45,422 nt of DNA from the NCBI GenBank assembly GCA_029264685.1, contig JARHZW010000023.1, positions 1 through 45,422 of the forward strand. The letters run 5' to 3'. Each line of letters opens with the position of its first letter. The first letter of the stretch is position 1. This DNA is from Candidatus Limivicinus sp. GTDB lineage: Bacteria; Bacillota; Clostridia; Oscillospirales; Oscillospiraceae. Position numbers and translations under genes: made by a program. This document shows positions 1 through 8,095 of this stretch, in pieces. The notes beneath the pieces are model-generated. The model saw only the letters and a list, made by a program, of their open reading frames with translations, did no database searches and was not told where the DNA came from.

Positions 1-916
1 GAACAACGATGGACTGGTTTACGATTGCAAAGCCGCCCATATCGAAGGTCAGGTTTTTAGAAATTGTAAGAACGCTTTCGTCCCCTGCATTGTCAAGGAA
101 CTTAACGGTGTCGCCGTCGTTAGCGGCAGCAAAAGCAGAAGCGAAGTCATTGTACTTGACGCCTTTAACTTCCAGAACGCCACTTTCTTCTTTGGTGCCG
201 TCAAGCACAGTGCCCTTTCCGCCGAAAGCATCATACTGAGTTCCGCCAAACTTGGTTTTATCATAATCGAGTTTGACATTCTTATCGAACTTCAGAGTAA
301 CAGCCTCGGAAACCATTACAGGGCTCTGAGCCAGGAAAGACTCTTTCTCTGTTTCGGGAACGATCTTGACAGTACCGTTCTTGATCTCGGTGTTTCTCTG
401 AATGTCAAGGCATACAGGATGGCCGGAGAAAACTTTTTCCTTTTCGGTACCCTTGCCCACAGTGAAGGTAATGGTGTGGTTATTAAGGTCTATAACCATG
501 CCCTCGGTTTTAAGTGTGACAGAGCTTGCCGCAACATCCTTGTTTAACTTAATAGTGTCGCCGGCAACGGAAGCTTTGATAGCTGCGTCAAAGCTTTCGA
601 ACTCCTTATCGCCGATAACGGCAACGGTGCTTTCTTTAAGCTTGTTGTTTTCAGGCTTAACGGCAATGGCGCCGTCGATTTCGTCGGTACCTGCGTCCTG
701 ACCGATGATAATATCCGCCTGACCGTTTCCGCCTGCATTTACATCAGGTACTTCGGGCTCAGAGGGGGTCACTACCGTATCGGGAGTCTCGCCGTAACCA
801 TCGGGGTTAAAGTCTCCGATGTTAAAGCCGTTCCCGGAAGCGGAAGCAGAAACCGCCATGAAGCTTGAGCACATGGCAACCAGCAGAACAACTGCTAAGA
901 ATTTCTTCATTTTCAT
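1..916 (-). CDS. Secreted repeat-containing surface protein (3' part missing, runs off the window)
   Basis: The ATG at 916 follows an AAGGAG site about eight bases upstream and opens 305 codons that leave the left edge of the window with no stop. The first 27 or so residues (MKMKKFLAVVLLVAM, then CSSFMAVSASAS) form a Sec signal peptide. A Pro/Glu/Asp-rich linker follows. Two copies of one unit come next, at about residues 95-150 and 240-300. Each reads as an aromatic-containing start, an alanine-rich helix, GDTIKL or GDTVKF, then a strand ending in DLNNHTI or DMGGFAI. Units of this kind are common in clostridial cell-surface proteins and resemble parallel beta-helix rungs. The function is not recognisable. 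Cell-wall anchoring motifs, if any, would lie beyond the window. Confidence 0.85.
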   Translation of the reverse strand, partial: MKMKKFLAVVLLVAMCSSFMAVSASASGNGFNIGDFNPDGYGETPDTVVTPSEPEVPDVNAGGNGQADIIIGQDAGTDEIDGAIAVKPENNKLKESTVAVIGDKEFESFDAAIKASVAGDTIKLNKDVAASSVTLKTEGMVIDLNNHTITFTVGKGTEKEKVFSGHPVCLDIQRNTEIKNGTVKIVPETEKESFLAQSPVMVSEAVTLKFDKNVKLDYDKTKFGGTQYDAFGGKGTVLDGTKEESGVLEVKGVKYNDFASAFAAANDGDTVKFLDNAGDESVLTISKNLTFDMGGFAIVNQSIVV

Positions 917-958
917 AATGCTTCTCCTTTTTCCTTTATTCTTAACTAAATTTGTTTA

Positions 959-1015
959 TTCAGCGTATGCTGAAGCCTGCCTGCGGCAACGCCTCAGCAG
1001 GCAGCGTATCCGCTG
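959..1015 (-). other. Structured leader with three hairpins, two of them copies of one palindrome
   Basis: Between the likely promoter at 1025-1053 and the surface-protein start lie three stem-loops. TTCAGC-GTAT-GCTGAA occupies 959-974. CTGCCTGC pairs with GCAGGCAG across 977-1004, with an inner GGC/GCC pair. CAGCG-TATC-CGCTG occupies 1002-1015. The outer two are near copies of each other (CAGCGTATGCTG and CAGCGTATCCGCTG). The second and third stems share bases 1002-1004, so they cannot both form completely. No T-tract follows, so this is not a simple terminator. It could be an mRNA-stability or attenuation structure, or a small REP-like repeat. Confidence 0.5.
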
Positions 1016-1024
1016 TCCATGGTT

Positions 1025-1053
1025 AATGTACCACGAATGAAATCAAATTGCAA
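1025..1053 (-). promoter_or_regulatory. Candidate sigma-A promoter of the surface-protein gene
   Basis: On the minus strand TTGCAA (1048-1053) lies 17 bases before TACATT (1025-1030). This predicts a leader of about 100 nt that contains the three hairpins at 959-1015. The -10 is imperfect. Confidence 0.45.
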
Positions 1054-1406
1054 GAGTTCTTAAGACAATTTAATATATTTTTGTTAAAAATTTTTACCGC
1101 TTTGTAATTTTTCCGAGGTTTGATAGTAATTTTTGCCCGAATAAAGCAAAAAAATGGTTGCATTTACCATCTCAGTTCCGTTTTTCCTGTAACTTTCTCT
1201 TTCTATTTCGTATTTTTTAAGATTTCTTAATAATTGCCCCCTTACATTTAAGGGTCTGTTTTTTAAGAAAGGCCGTAATCGGCTTTAAATTTTCCTCCGC
1301 CGCTCAACTTTACGGAACTGTATCGCTTCTGCTTTTTCCGCCTGAGAACGCCGCCCTCTCCGTATTCCGCAAGCTTACTACCTATTATATATAGTACAGG
1401 CAGGTC

Positions 1407-1415
1407 TGATATAAT
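1407..1415 (+). promoter_or_regulatory. Extended -10 element upstream of hppA
   Basis: TGATATAAT is a perfect extended -10 (TGn plus TATAAT) with no good -35. It could drive a long hppA leader or an unseen small RNA. Confidence 0.35.
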
Positions 1416-1599
1416 ACATAAAAGTCACACCCTCACCCCTTTCACAATGGCTGCGTTTTTATACAATGTGCGCCAAAGTGACTTGTTCTCTGTCTGCAAT
1501 GCTTTTTTCCCTTTGTGCATATTGCCATTTTTAGGCAGTTTCTTTTAAGCAACTTGCATAAATTTGGTTATTATGCCTTAAAGTTTGTCTTTTTTCACT

Positions 1600-1628
1600 T
1601 GTTTTTAATAAGCTTATAGTGTAAACTA
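1600..1628 (+). promoter_or_regulatory. Candidate proximal promoter of hppA
   Basis: TTGTTT (1600-1605) and TAAACT (1623-1628) are separated by 17 bases and lie about 45 bases before the start codon. Both hexamers are imperfect. Confidence 0.35.
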
Positions 1629-1671
1629 CACAAAGCAAGGGAGAAAAAATATTAGTTAGGAGCGAAAAATT

Positions 1672-3663
1672 ATGGATAAAATTTTATATCTCGCACCAAT
1701 ACTTGCAGTCGCAGCGTTGCTTTTTGCCTTGTATAAGGCTGTTTATGTCAAAAAGTCATCACCCGGTACGGAGCATATGCAGGAAATAGCAGGCGCAATC
1801 GCCGAGGGTGCAAGTGCGTTTTTGCAGTCAGAATATAAAATTCTGGCTATTTTCATTGTTGTGCTTTTTGTGCTGATAGGCTTTTTCATTGACTGGGGTA
1901 CCTCCGTCTGCTTCCTTATCGGCGCAATTTTCTCAATGCTGGCAGGATTTTTCGGCATGAAGGTTGCAACCCGTGCCAATGTCCGCACCGCCAACGCCGC
2001 AAGAGAGCAGGGCATGAACAAGGCCCTTTCCGTCGCCTTTGCAGGCGGTTCCGTAATGGGAATGTGCGTTGTGGGTCTGGGTCTTCTGGGATGCAGTCTC
2101 ATTTACATTATTACAGGAAATTACAACATTCTCTTCGGCTTCTCTCTGGGCGCCTCCTCCATTGCCCTTTTCGCCCGTGTGGGCGGCGGTATCTACACCA
2201 AGGCCGCTGATGTAGGCGCAGACCTTGTGGGCAAGGTCGAGGCCGGAATTCCCGAGGATGACCCCAGAAACCCCGCAGTTATCGCCGACAACGTAGGTGA
2301 CAACGTGGGTGATGTTGCAGGCATGGGCGCTGACCTTTTTGAAAGCTATGTAGGCGCCATCGTCTCCGCCCTCACTCTGGGTGTTTCCGTGGTGGGACTT
2401 TTCACAGGGGCAGGAGCAATTTATCCTCTGGTCATTTCCGCTTTAGGCATTTTCGCCTCCATTATCGCCACCTTCTTTGTCCGTGGCAAGGAAAACTCCA
2501 ACCCCCACACCGCTCTTAAAATGGGTTCCTACATTTCCGCCGCTCTGGTGGCTCTCGGCTCTCTGCCTCTGAGCTACTATATGCTGGGAAGCCTGACCTA
2601 TTCAGTGCCCATTATCTCCGGCATAGTGGTTGGTCTGATTATCGGCTTTATGACCGAGGTCTACACCTCCGAGGACTACAATTCCGTAAAGCGTATTGCC
2701 AGCCAGTCCGAGACCGGCTCCGCAACCACCATTATAAGCGGTATTGCAGTGGGCATGAAGAGCACATGGGTTCCCATACTCCTTGTGTGCGTGGGCATTT
2801 ACCTTTCCTATTCTGCAACAAACAATCTCTACGGCATCGCCCTTGCAGCCGTTGGTATGCTGTCCACCACCGGAATTACGGTTGCAGTTGACGCATACGG
2901 TCCCATAGCCGACAACTCCGGCGGCATCGCCGAGATGTGCGGTCTTGAGCCCAAGGTCAGAAACATAACCGATAAGCTGGACGCCGTTGGAAACACCACC
3001 GCCGCCATGGGCAAGGGCTTTGCAATCGGCTCTGCCGCTCTTACCGCTCTGGCCCTGTTCGTCTCTTACGCAACGGAAGTGAAGCTTGAAAGCATAGACA
3101 TTTTAAGCCCCCGTGTGGTCATCGGCCTTCTCATCGGCGGTATGCTTCCCTTTGCTTTCTCCGCTCTCACCATGGAGTCGGTTTCCAAGGCCGCATACAA
3201 GATGATCGAGGAAGTGCGCCGTCAGTTCCGTGAAATCCCAGGAATCCTTCAGGGTACGGGCAAGCCGGATTACTCCTCCTGCGTCTCCATTTCCACCAAG
3301 GCCGCTCTCCACGAGATGATAGTCCCCGGCGTTATGGCCGTTGCCGCTCCCCTGCTTGTGGGAATTCTGTTCGGACCTGCCGCTCTGGGCGGACTTCTGG
3401 CAGGCTCTCTGGTCACAGGCGTTCTGCTTGCCATCTATATGTCCAACGCAGGCGGCGCATGGGATAACGCAAAGAAATACATAGAGAGCGGAAACAACGG
3501 CGGCAAAGGCTCCGACGCTCACAAGGCCGCCGTGGTAGGCGACACCGTAGGCGACCCCTTTAAGGACACCTCCGGCCCCTCTCTCAACATTCTCATAAAG
3601 CTTATGACCGTTGTAGCACTGGTCTTTGCACCTCTGTTTGTCAAAATCGGCGGTCTGCTCTGA
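1672..3663 (+). CDS. hppA: Membrane-integral ion-translocating pyrophosphatase
   Basis: This 663-residue polytopic membrane protein couples hydrolysis of pyrophosphate to export of H+ or Na+. The substrate-site signature [13 protein letters not shown] with EDDPRNP, followed by DNVGDNVGD, lies at about residues 180-220. The C-terminal signature [16 protein letters not shown] lies near residue 625. The motif near residue 440 reads GNTTAA. K+-independent members carry Lys at the second position after GNTT or one next to it, so alanine there points to the K+-dependent subfamily, which includes Na+ pumps. The Glu in FESY (about residue 225) is also usual in that group. H+ versus Na+ specificity cannot be settled by eye. 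It stands alone, with a terminator directly after it. Confidence 0.97.
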   Translation: MDKILYLAPILAVAALLFALYKAVYVKKSSPGTEHMQEIAGAIAEGASAFLQSEYKILAIFIVVLFVLIGFFIDWGTSVCFLIGAIFSMLAGFFGMKVATRANVRTANAAREQGMNKALSVAFAGGSVMGMCVVGLGLLGCSLIYIITGNYNILFGFSLGASSIALFARVGGGIYTKAADVGADLVGKVEAGIPEDDPRNPAVIADNVGDNVGDVAGMGADLFESYVGAIVSALTLGVSVVGLFTGAGAIYPLVISALGIFASIIATFFVRGKENSNPHTALKMGSYISAALVALGSLPLSYYMLGSLTYSVPIISGIVVGLIIGFMTEVYTSEDYNSVKRIASQSETGSATTIISGIAVGMKSTWVPILLVCVGIYLSYSATNNLYGIALAAVGMLSTTGITVAVDAYGPIADNSGGIAEMCGLEPKVRNITDKLDAVGNTTAAMGKGFAIGSAALTALALFVSYATEVKLESIDILSPRVVIGLLIGGMLPFAFSALTMESVSKAAYKMIEEVRRQFREIPGILQGTGKPDYSSCVSISTKAALHEMIVPGVMAVAAPLLVGILFGPAALGGLLAGSLVTGVLLAIYMSNAGGAWDNAKKYIESGNNGGKGSDAHKAAVVGDTVGDPFKDTSGPSLNILIKLMTVVALVFAPLFVKIGGLL

Positions 3664-3705
3664 TTTAAAACCAATGCTGCGTAAAAGCAGCGTTCTCATC
3701 TCCTT

Positions 3706-3738
3706 CACACCCGTCATAATCGGCGGGTGTGTTTTTTT
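3706..3738 (+). terminator. Rho-independent terminator of hppA
   Basis: CACACCCG (3706-3713) pairs with CGGGTGTG (3724-3731) and is followed by seven T. A smaller AATGCTGC/GCAGCGTT hairpin lies just upstream at 3673-3694. Confidence 0.85.
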
Positions 3739-3822
3739 GCGCCCGTGGCAAATTCTCAGCCTATCCCCATTTTTCCGAAAAAACGGCTTTTACAAACAAA
3801 ATCTTAAATTTTGCTAATAAAC

Positions 3823-3851
3823 TTGAAATCTATCGGAAAATTTATTATTAT
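3823..3851 (+). promoter_or_regulatory. Promoter of the first CapA-family gene
   Basis: TTGAAA (3823-3828), a 17-base spacer and TATTAT (3846-3851) lie 36 bases before the chosen start codon. Confidence 0.6.
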
Positions 3852-3887
3852 GTATATCAGTATGAATATCAGAGGTCAAATGAAAAA

Positions 3888-5090
3888 ATGAAAAAAACTT
3901 TAAAAATCATCTCTTTAGCCCTCTGCCTTGTGCTGTGTGCGGTAGTGCTCACGCTCAGGGTAAGAGCAGTTTCGGAAAGTCCCTCAGTAAGCGACGCTCC
4001 TCATGAGACTCCCGCCGATACCCCGGCTATAGAAACTCCCCCTGCCGATACCCCCGAGCCTACTCCTCCTGCCGAGCCTGAGTATTTCACCCTCTCTTTT
4101 GTGGGTGACAACACTTTGAACTCTGCTCCGAAGTTCCTGAAAAATCCCAACGGCTATGAAAAGACCATGAACGGCGATTACGCCTACCCCTATTCCAACA
4201 CCGTTGATTATTTCCGTGACGACGACATGACATTCGCAAACCTTGAGTGCAACTTCTCTGACCAGAATTTGCAGTCTATCGAGTGGTTCTACTTCCGTGT
4301 GCCTACCGAGTGGGCAAACATTCTCATTGAGGGTGATGTGGATTTTGTCACCACCGCCAACAACCACATGATGGACTTCGGTCAGAAGGGCGCAGACAGT
4401 ACATATGCAACCCTTGACGAATACGGTATTCCCTACGGCAAGGAGGGCGAGGGCAAGATTTTTGAGACTGAAAGCGGTCTTAAAATCGGTATCTACTGCG
4501 ATTACAACAAATATAAGCCTGACAAAAACAAGTGCGCCGCAGAAATAAAGAAGCTCCGTGAGCAGGGTGCAGAGTATGTTATGTGTGCTTTCCACTGGGG
4601 CAAAGATGAGCTGTTCTACACTCCCACCGAGTTTATGGTAGAGCTTGCCCATGCCTGCGTTGACGCAGGGGCAAATCTGGTTTACGGAAGCCACACCCAC
4701 TGTCTCCAGCCTATCGAGGAGTATAACGGCTCACTGATCCTGTACTCCATGGGCAACTGGTCCTTTGGCGGTCACACCGCTCCCTCCGACCCTGACACCG
4801 CAATAGTTCAGGTCAAGGTAAAGCGTGACCCTGACGGCACCATTTCAAATGACGGTTATGACATTATCCCCTGCTGCATCAGCTCCGACATTGAGGGCGC
4901 ACAGAAGCTTTGGGAGGCAAAGCAGAAAGGCGGAAATCCCACCAGCTTCTATAATAATTACTGCCCCACGCCCTATCCCGAGGACAGCGAGGGTTACGCC
5001 CGTGTTATGGCAAAGCTGAACGGCACCTACGAAGGCCCCGACGGTAAAACCGACTACGGCTGGGTAGCCACAGGCGGTCAGGGCGGCTGA
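3888..5090 (+). CDS. CapA-family surface protein (metallophosphatase fold), copy 1
   Basis: The family is named for CapA of poly-gamma-glutamate capsule synthesis, but its members are diverse and the role here is not fixed. The open frame extends upstream to 3729, but the ATG at 3888 is the first one in frame. It follows AGAGG at 3871 and starts a typical signal segment (MKKTLKIISLALCLVLC), giving 400 residues. A Pro/Thr/Glu-rich linker spans about residues 30-65. The catalytic-type motifs follow in family order: FVGDN (about 71), NLECNF, TTANNHMMDFG (about 158), AFHWG (about 235), GSHTHCLQ (about 266) and YSMGNWSFGG. The His, Asp and Asn residues match the metal-site pattern of calcineurin-like enzymes. 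No PgsB/PgsC or capsule genes are adjacent. The next gene is its close paralogue. Confidence 0.9.
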   Translation: MKKTLKIISLALCLVLCAVVLTLRVRAVSESPSVSDAPHETPADTPAIETPPADTPEPTPPAEPEYFTLSFVGDNTLNSAPKFLKNPNGYEKTMNGDYAYPYSNTVDYFRDDDMTFANLECNFSDQNLQSIEWFYFRVPTEWANILIEGDVDFVTTANNHMMDFGQKGADSTYATLDEYGIPYGKEGEGKIFETESGLKIGIYCDYNKYKPDKNKCAAEIKKLREQGAEYVMCAFHWGKDELFYTPTEFMVELAHACVDAGANLVYGSHTHCLQPIEEYNGSLILYSMGNWSFGGHTAPSDPDTAIVQVKVKRDPDGTISNDGYDIIPCCISSDIEGAQKLWEAKQKGGNPTSFYNNYCPTPYPEDSEGYARVMAKLNGTYEGPDGKTDYGWVATGGQGG

Positions 5091-5109
5091 TAATTTTTAT
5101 AAAAAAGCA

Positions 5110-5141
5110 GTACCGGCAGAGCCTTCTGCCGGTACTTTTAT
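5110..5141 (+). terminator. Terminator after the first CapA-family gene
   Basis: GTACCGGCAGA (5110-5120) pairs perfectly with TCTGCCGGTAC (5125-5135) around a GCCT loop, followed by a short T run. It separates the two paralogues into independent transcripts. Confidence 0.85.
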
Positions 5142-5144
5142 TAC

Positions 5145-5173
5145 TTGCTTTTGCACTTTGATATAATTATAAT
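5145..5173 (+). promoter_or_regulatory. Promoter of the second CapA-family gene
   Basis: TTGCTT (5145-5150), 17 bases and TATAAT (5168-5173) begin only four bases after the preceding terminator. A second overlapping TATAAT is at 5162-5167. Confidence 0.65.
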
Positions 5174-5203
5174 AGTAAAGTAATCACGATAAGAGGTAAA
5201 TTT

Positions 5204-6421
5204 ATGAACAAGAAACTGAAAATTGCGGAGCGCATAGTCCTGCCCCTTTTGCTGGTGGCCATGGTTTTCGTTTCCGCTCTGCGGCTGAAGCTGCCCGATA
5301 CATTTCCCGAAAGTCCTGCCGTAACGGATGAACCGACTGCCGAAAGTCCTCAGCCTGAGGCTACGCCCACACCCACACCTACGCCTACACCCACGCCGAC
5401 CCCCACACCAACACCTACACCTACCCCTACCCCTACGCCCGAGCCTGAGATTTTCACCCTTTCCGTAATAGGTGACTGTACTCTCACCTCCCACCAGAAT
5501 TTAGGCCCTTCAAGCCCCTATTCCTACGCAGGCCGTATGGGCGATGATTATTCATATCCCTTTTCAAACACGGCTGAGTATTTTAAAAACGACGATTTTA
5601 CCATTTCAAATCTGGAATGCAACTTTACCGACGAACAGCTTTACTCCCCCCAGACCTTCTATTTCCGCACCCCCACGGCCTACGCAAACATTCTCATTGA
5701 GGGTGGCGTGGATTTTGTCACCACCGCCAACAACCACATGATGGATTTCTACGAAAAAGGCCGTGACAGCACCTACGCAACCCTTGAAGAGTATCAGATA
5801 CCCTACGGCAAGGAGGGCGAGGGTCAGCTTTTCACCACGGAAAGCGGTCTTGTGCTTGGAATTTACTGCGACTTTAACGGCTACATTCCCAAAACCGAAA
5901 AAAGCGTAGAGGCCATAACTTCCCTGAAAGAGCAGGGCGCCGAATATATAATCTGCGCTTTTCACTGGGGCGAGGAGCTGAAATATCGTCCCAACGACCA
6001 CCAGATAAATCTGGCTCACGCCTGCATAGATGCGGGCGCCGACCTGATTTACGGCAGCCACACCCATTGTCTCCAGTCCATTGAAGAATACGGCGACGGT
6101 CTTATTCTTTACTCCATGGGTAACTGGTCCTTCGGCGGCAACACCACCCCCTCAGACCCTGACACCGCCATTGTTCAGGTTCGGGTAAAGCGTGATCTTG
6201 ACGGAACGGTCACAAGAGACGGCTATGATATAATTCCCTGCTGTATAAGCTCCCTTATTGATGAGGCGGCGGTAAAAGCCCAGTCATACAACGACTACAG
6301 ACCCACCCCATACCCCGAGGGCTCGGAGCTTTACGAGCGGGCAATGAGCAAATTAAAAGGCGAATATCAGGGACCTGACGGCAACGCCGATTATTCCCAG
6401 TGGCACCAGAGCTGGGGCTGA
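5204..6421 (+). CDS. CapA-family surface protein (metallophosphatase fold), copy 2 with Thr-Pro linker
   Basis: This 405-residue tandem paralogue of the preceding gene has the same order of motifs: VIGDC (about 90), NLECNF, TTANNHMMDF (about 176), AFHWG (about 254), GSHTHCLQ (about 283) and YSMGNWSFGG. The ATG follows AAGAGGT. The N-terminus has a charged start and one hydrophobic segment (LPLLLVAMVFVSAL), so it is membrane-anchored or secreted. The linker is 13 uninterrupted Thr-Pro pairs, which probably holds the catalytic domain away from the membrane or through the wall. It lies 16 bases before the MBL hydrolase gene, so the two are probably co-transcribed. Confidence 0.9.
   Translation: MNKKLKIAERIVLPLLLVAMVFVSALRLKLPDTFPESPAVTDEPTAESPQPEATPTPTPTPTPTPTPTPTPTPTPTPTPEPEIFTLSVIGDCTLTSHQNLGPSSPYSYAGRMGDDYSYPFSNTAEYFKNDDFTISNLECNFTDEQLYSPQTFYFRTPTAYANILIEGGVDFVTTANNHMMDFYEKGRDSTYATLEEYQIPYGKEGEGQLFTTESGLVLGIYCDFNGYIPKTEKSVEAITSLKEQGAEYIICAFHWGEELKYRPNDHQINLAHACIDAGADLIYGSHTHCLQSIEEYGDGLILYSMGNWSFGGNTTPSDPDTAIVQVRVKRDLDGTVTRDGYDIIPCCISSLIDEAAVKAQSYNDYRPTPYPEGSELYERAMSKLKGEYQGPDGNADYSQWHQSWG
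5363..5440 (+). repeat. Thirteen-unit Thr-Pro coding repeat
   Basis: Thirteen consecutive six-base ACN-CCN units encode (TP)13 in the second CapA-family protein. The third codon positions vary freely (ACG, ACA, ACC; CCC, CCT, CCG, CCA), so the protein repeat is kept while the DNA is scrambled. Confidence 0.95.
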
Positions 6422-6437
6422 CAAAAAGGAGGAACAC

Positions 6438-7049
6438 ATGAAAATAAGCTGGCTGGGTCATTCCTGCTTCACTCTGGAAAGTCAGGGTTACAGGATCATT
6501 CTTGACCCCTTTAAATGCGTCCGTGGCTTTAAGGACATAAGCGGAGAGGTAAACGGGGTTTACTGCTCCCATTTTCACTTTGACCACGCCTATACCGATG
6601 AGCTTACGCTGATTGAGGGCGGCAAAAATCCCTTTAATATCACGGAAATTCAGACAAAGCATGACCCCATGGGCGGCACATTGCGTGGAGGCAACACTGT
6701 AAGAGTATTTGAAGCAGAGGGTATCAGGGTCTGTCATCTTGGGGATTTGGGTCACGAGCTGACCGAAGAACAGAAAGCCGCCATCGGCTCTCCCCATGTT
6801 CTGCTTATCCCCGTAGGCGGAATTTTCACCATTGACCCCCAAACCGCAAAGAAAGTTGCGGAAAGCTTAAATCCCACGGTCATAATTCCCATGCACTATC
6901 GTTTAGGAAGCCTTGGCTTTGAGGAGATTGCGGAGCTGAAGGAGTTTACCTCCCTGTTCCCCCGTGAATTTGTAAAAGAGGCCGAAGGCAGCTCTTTCAC
7001 TCTCTCACAGAATATGGAAAATCAGGTGTTGATTTTAAAAGCCCCCTGA
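6438..7049 (+). CDS. MBL-fold metal-dependent hydrolase (UlaG-like)
   Basis: This 203-residue cytoplasmic protein has no signal peptide. The N-terminus MKISWLGHSCF is typical of the small UlaG/YtkL-type branch of the metallo-beta-lactamase superfamily. The metal motif is HFHFDH at about residues 45-50, followed by HLGDLGHE (about 103) and IPMHY (about 151), which supply the other usual ligands. The start follows AAAGGAGG. The substrate is unknown. Linkage to the CapA-family gene upstream may mean a shared transcript rather than a shared pathway. Confidence 0.88.
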   Translation: MKISWLGHSCFTLESQGYRIILDPFKCVRGFKDISGEVNGVYCSHFHFDHAYTDELTLIEGGKNPFNITEIQTKHDPMGGTLRGGNTVRVFEAEGIRVCHLGDLGHELTEEQKAAIGSPHVLLIPVGGIFTIDPQTAKKVAESLNPTVIIPMHYRLGSLGFEEIAELKEFTSLFPREFVKEAEGSSFTLSQNMENQVLILKAP

Positions 7050-7082
7050 AAACTGTTAAATTCTCAGTTCATAAAATACAAA

Positions 7083-7117
7083 ACGGAGTATGCCGAGTTT
7101 CGGCATACTCCGTTTTT
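7083..7117. terminator. Bidirectional terminator between MBL hydrolase and TatD genes
   Basis: ACGGAGTATGCCGA (7083-7096) pairs perfectly with TCGGCATACTCCGT (7100-7113). T-rich sequence follows on both strands, so it can end both convergent transcripts. Confidence 0.85.
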
Positions 7118-7174
7118 CTGTCTTATGTGACATTTTATAAGAATTTTTCCGTAAAACAAGCTATGTTACGGACT

Positions 7175-7936
7175 TTATTTAATATTGTACAGCTTTTTGC
7201 CGTTTTCAAGGCTGAGTCGGGCAGCCTCTTCGGGGGTAATGCCCTTTATTTCGGCAATTTTTTCAACGATATATTTCAGATTTGCCGAGTTGTTCCGCTT
7301 TCCACGCATGGGAACAGGGCTTAAATAGGGGCTGTCGGTCTCGATTACAAATCGGTCAAGAGGGCAGATTTCCAGAGCTTCTATATTTTTTCTGGCGTTT
7401 TTATAGGTAATCGGCCCGTCAAAGCCCAGATACCAGCCCCGTTTTAACAGCTCCTTTGCCATTTCTGCGCTGCCTGAATAGCAGTGCAGAACTCCTCTGA
7501 GCTGAGGATATTCGGAAATAATTTCCATGCAGTCCCCGTGGGCCTCACGGTCGTGGACACTAACGGGCTTGTTCAGCTCCAGTGCCAGTTCAATCTGGCG
7601 GCGGAAAAGTGCCTTCTGCTCCTGCTTGTGGCTGTCGTCCCAGTAGTAATCAAGGCCGATTTCGCCGATAGCCACGCATTTTTCATGCTTTGCAATCTCC
7701 CGCAGCTGTGCAAAAGCTTCGTCTGTTGCGCTCTCCCATTCCTCGGGATGCCAGCCTGCGGCAAAGTAAACCTGTTCATATTTATCCGCAAGCTCCATTG
7801 CAATTTCGCTTGTTTTCAAATCCACTCCCGGATTAACAATCAGCTCAACCCCCTGACGGAAAAGCTCAGGTATAAGCTCATGGCGGTCGCTGTCGAAAGC
7901 CTCATCATCATAATGGGCGTGGGTGTCAAAATACAT
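7175..7936 (-). CDS. TatD-family metal-dependent hydrolase
   Basis: This 253-residue TIM-barrel hydrolase belongs to a family with reported 3'-5' DNase and related nuclease activity. The motifs fall in order: DTHAHY (residues 4-9), GWHPE (about 61), GEIGLDYYW (about 91), HDREAHGD (about 128), HCYSGS (about 149) and ETDSPYLSPVPMRGKRN (about 198). Together they supply the complete His/Glu/Asp metal set. AAAGGAG precedes the ATG. It appears to be a single-gene unit between hairpin terminators. In many Firmicutes tatD sits beside metG or rsmA, but not here. Confidence 0.93.
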   Translation of the reverse strand: MYFDTHAHYDDEAFDSDRHELIPELFRQGVELIVNPGVDLKTSEIAMELADKYEQVYFAAGWHPEEWESATDEAFAQLREIAKHEKCVAIGEIGLDYYWDDSHKQEQKALFRRQIELALELNKPVSVHDREAHGDCMEIISEYPQLRGVLHCYSGSAEMAKELLKRGWYLGFDGPITYKNARKNIEALEICPLDRFVIETDSPYLSPVPMRGKRNNSANLKYIVEKIAEIKGITPEEAARLSLENGKKLYNIK

Positions 7937-7990
7937 ATAATCAAACTCCTTTTGGGTTTATTATATTACAGCTCTGCCCCCATGGCAAGT

Positions 7991-8018
7991 AAAAGCAGAC
8001 AGCCTTTCGGCTGCCTGC
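7991..8018 (-). terminator. Terminator of the Hsp20 gene
   Basis: On the minus strand GCAGGCAGCC-GAAA-GGCTGTCTGC is followed by TTTT. One mismatch-type pair interrupts a 10-bp stem. Confidence 0.75.
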
Positions 8019-8095
8019 CTTCGAGAAAAGAGAGGTGTAATAAAAAAGGGAGAAAAGAGATGATTACAGATGTCTGACTTTATAATAAGTTGAGC

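Larger units (their letters stand above)
1054..1671. other. Long AT-rich intergenic stretch before hppA
   Basis: This stretch of about 620 bases has no convincing coding frame. It holds a small hairpin, AAAGGCCG-TAAT-CGGCTTT, near 1269-1287, with AT-rich flanks on both sides. An extended -10, TGATATAAT, lies at 1407-1415, and a second promoter at 1600-1628. I do not recognise a known riboswitch or small RNA. If transcription starts at 1407-1415 the hppA leader would be about 250 nt. Confidence 0.4.

Noticed and set aside
3729-3887. N-terminal extension of the first CapA-family protein
   Set aside because: It begins in the hppA terminator region, has no start codon with a Shine-Dalgarno site, and would bury the signal peptide.
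5363-5440. Possible CRISPR or microsatellite array
   Set aside because: The units are six bases with mixed synonymous codons and no spacers. It is a coding Thr-Pro repeat.
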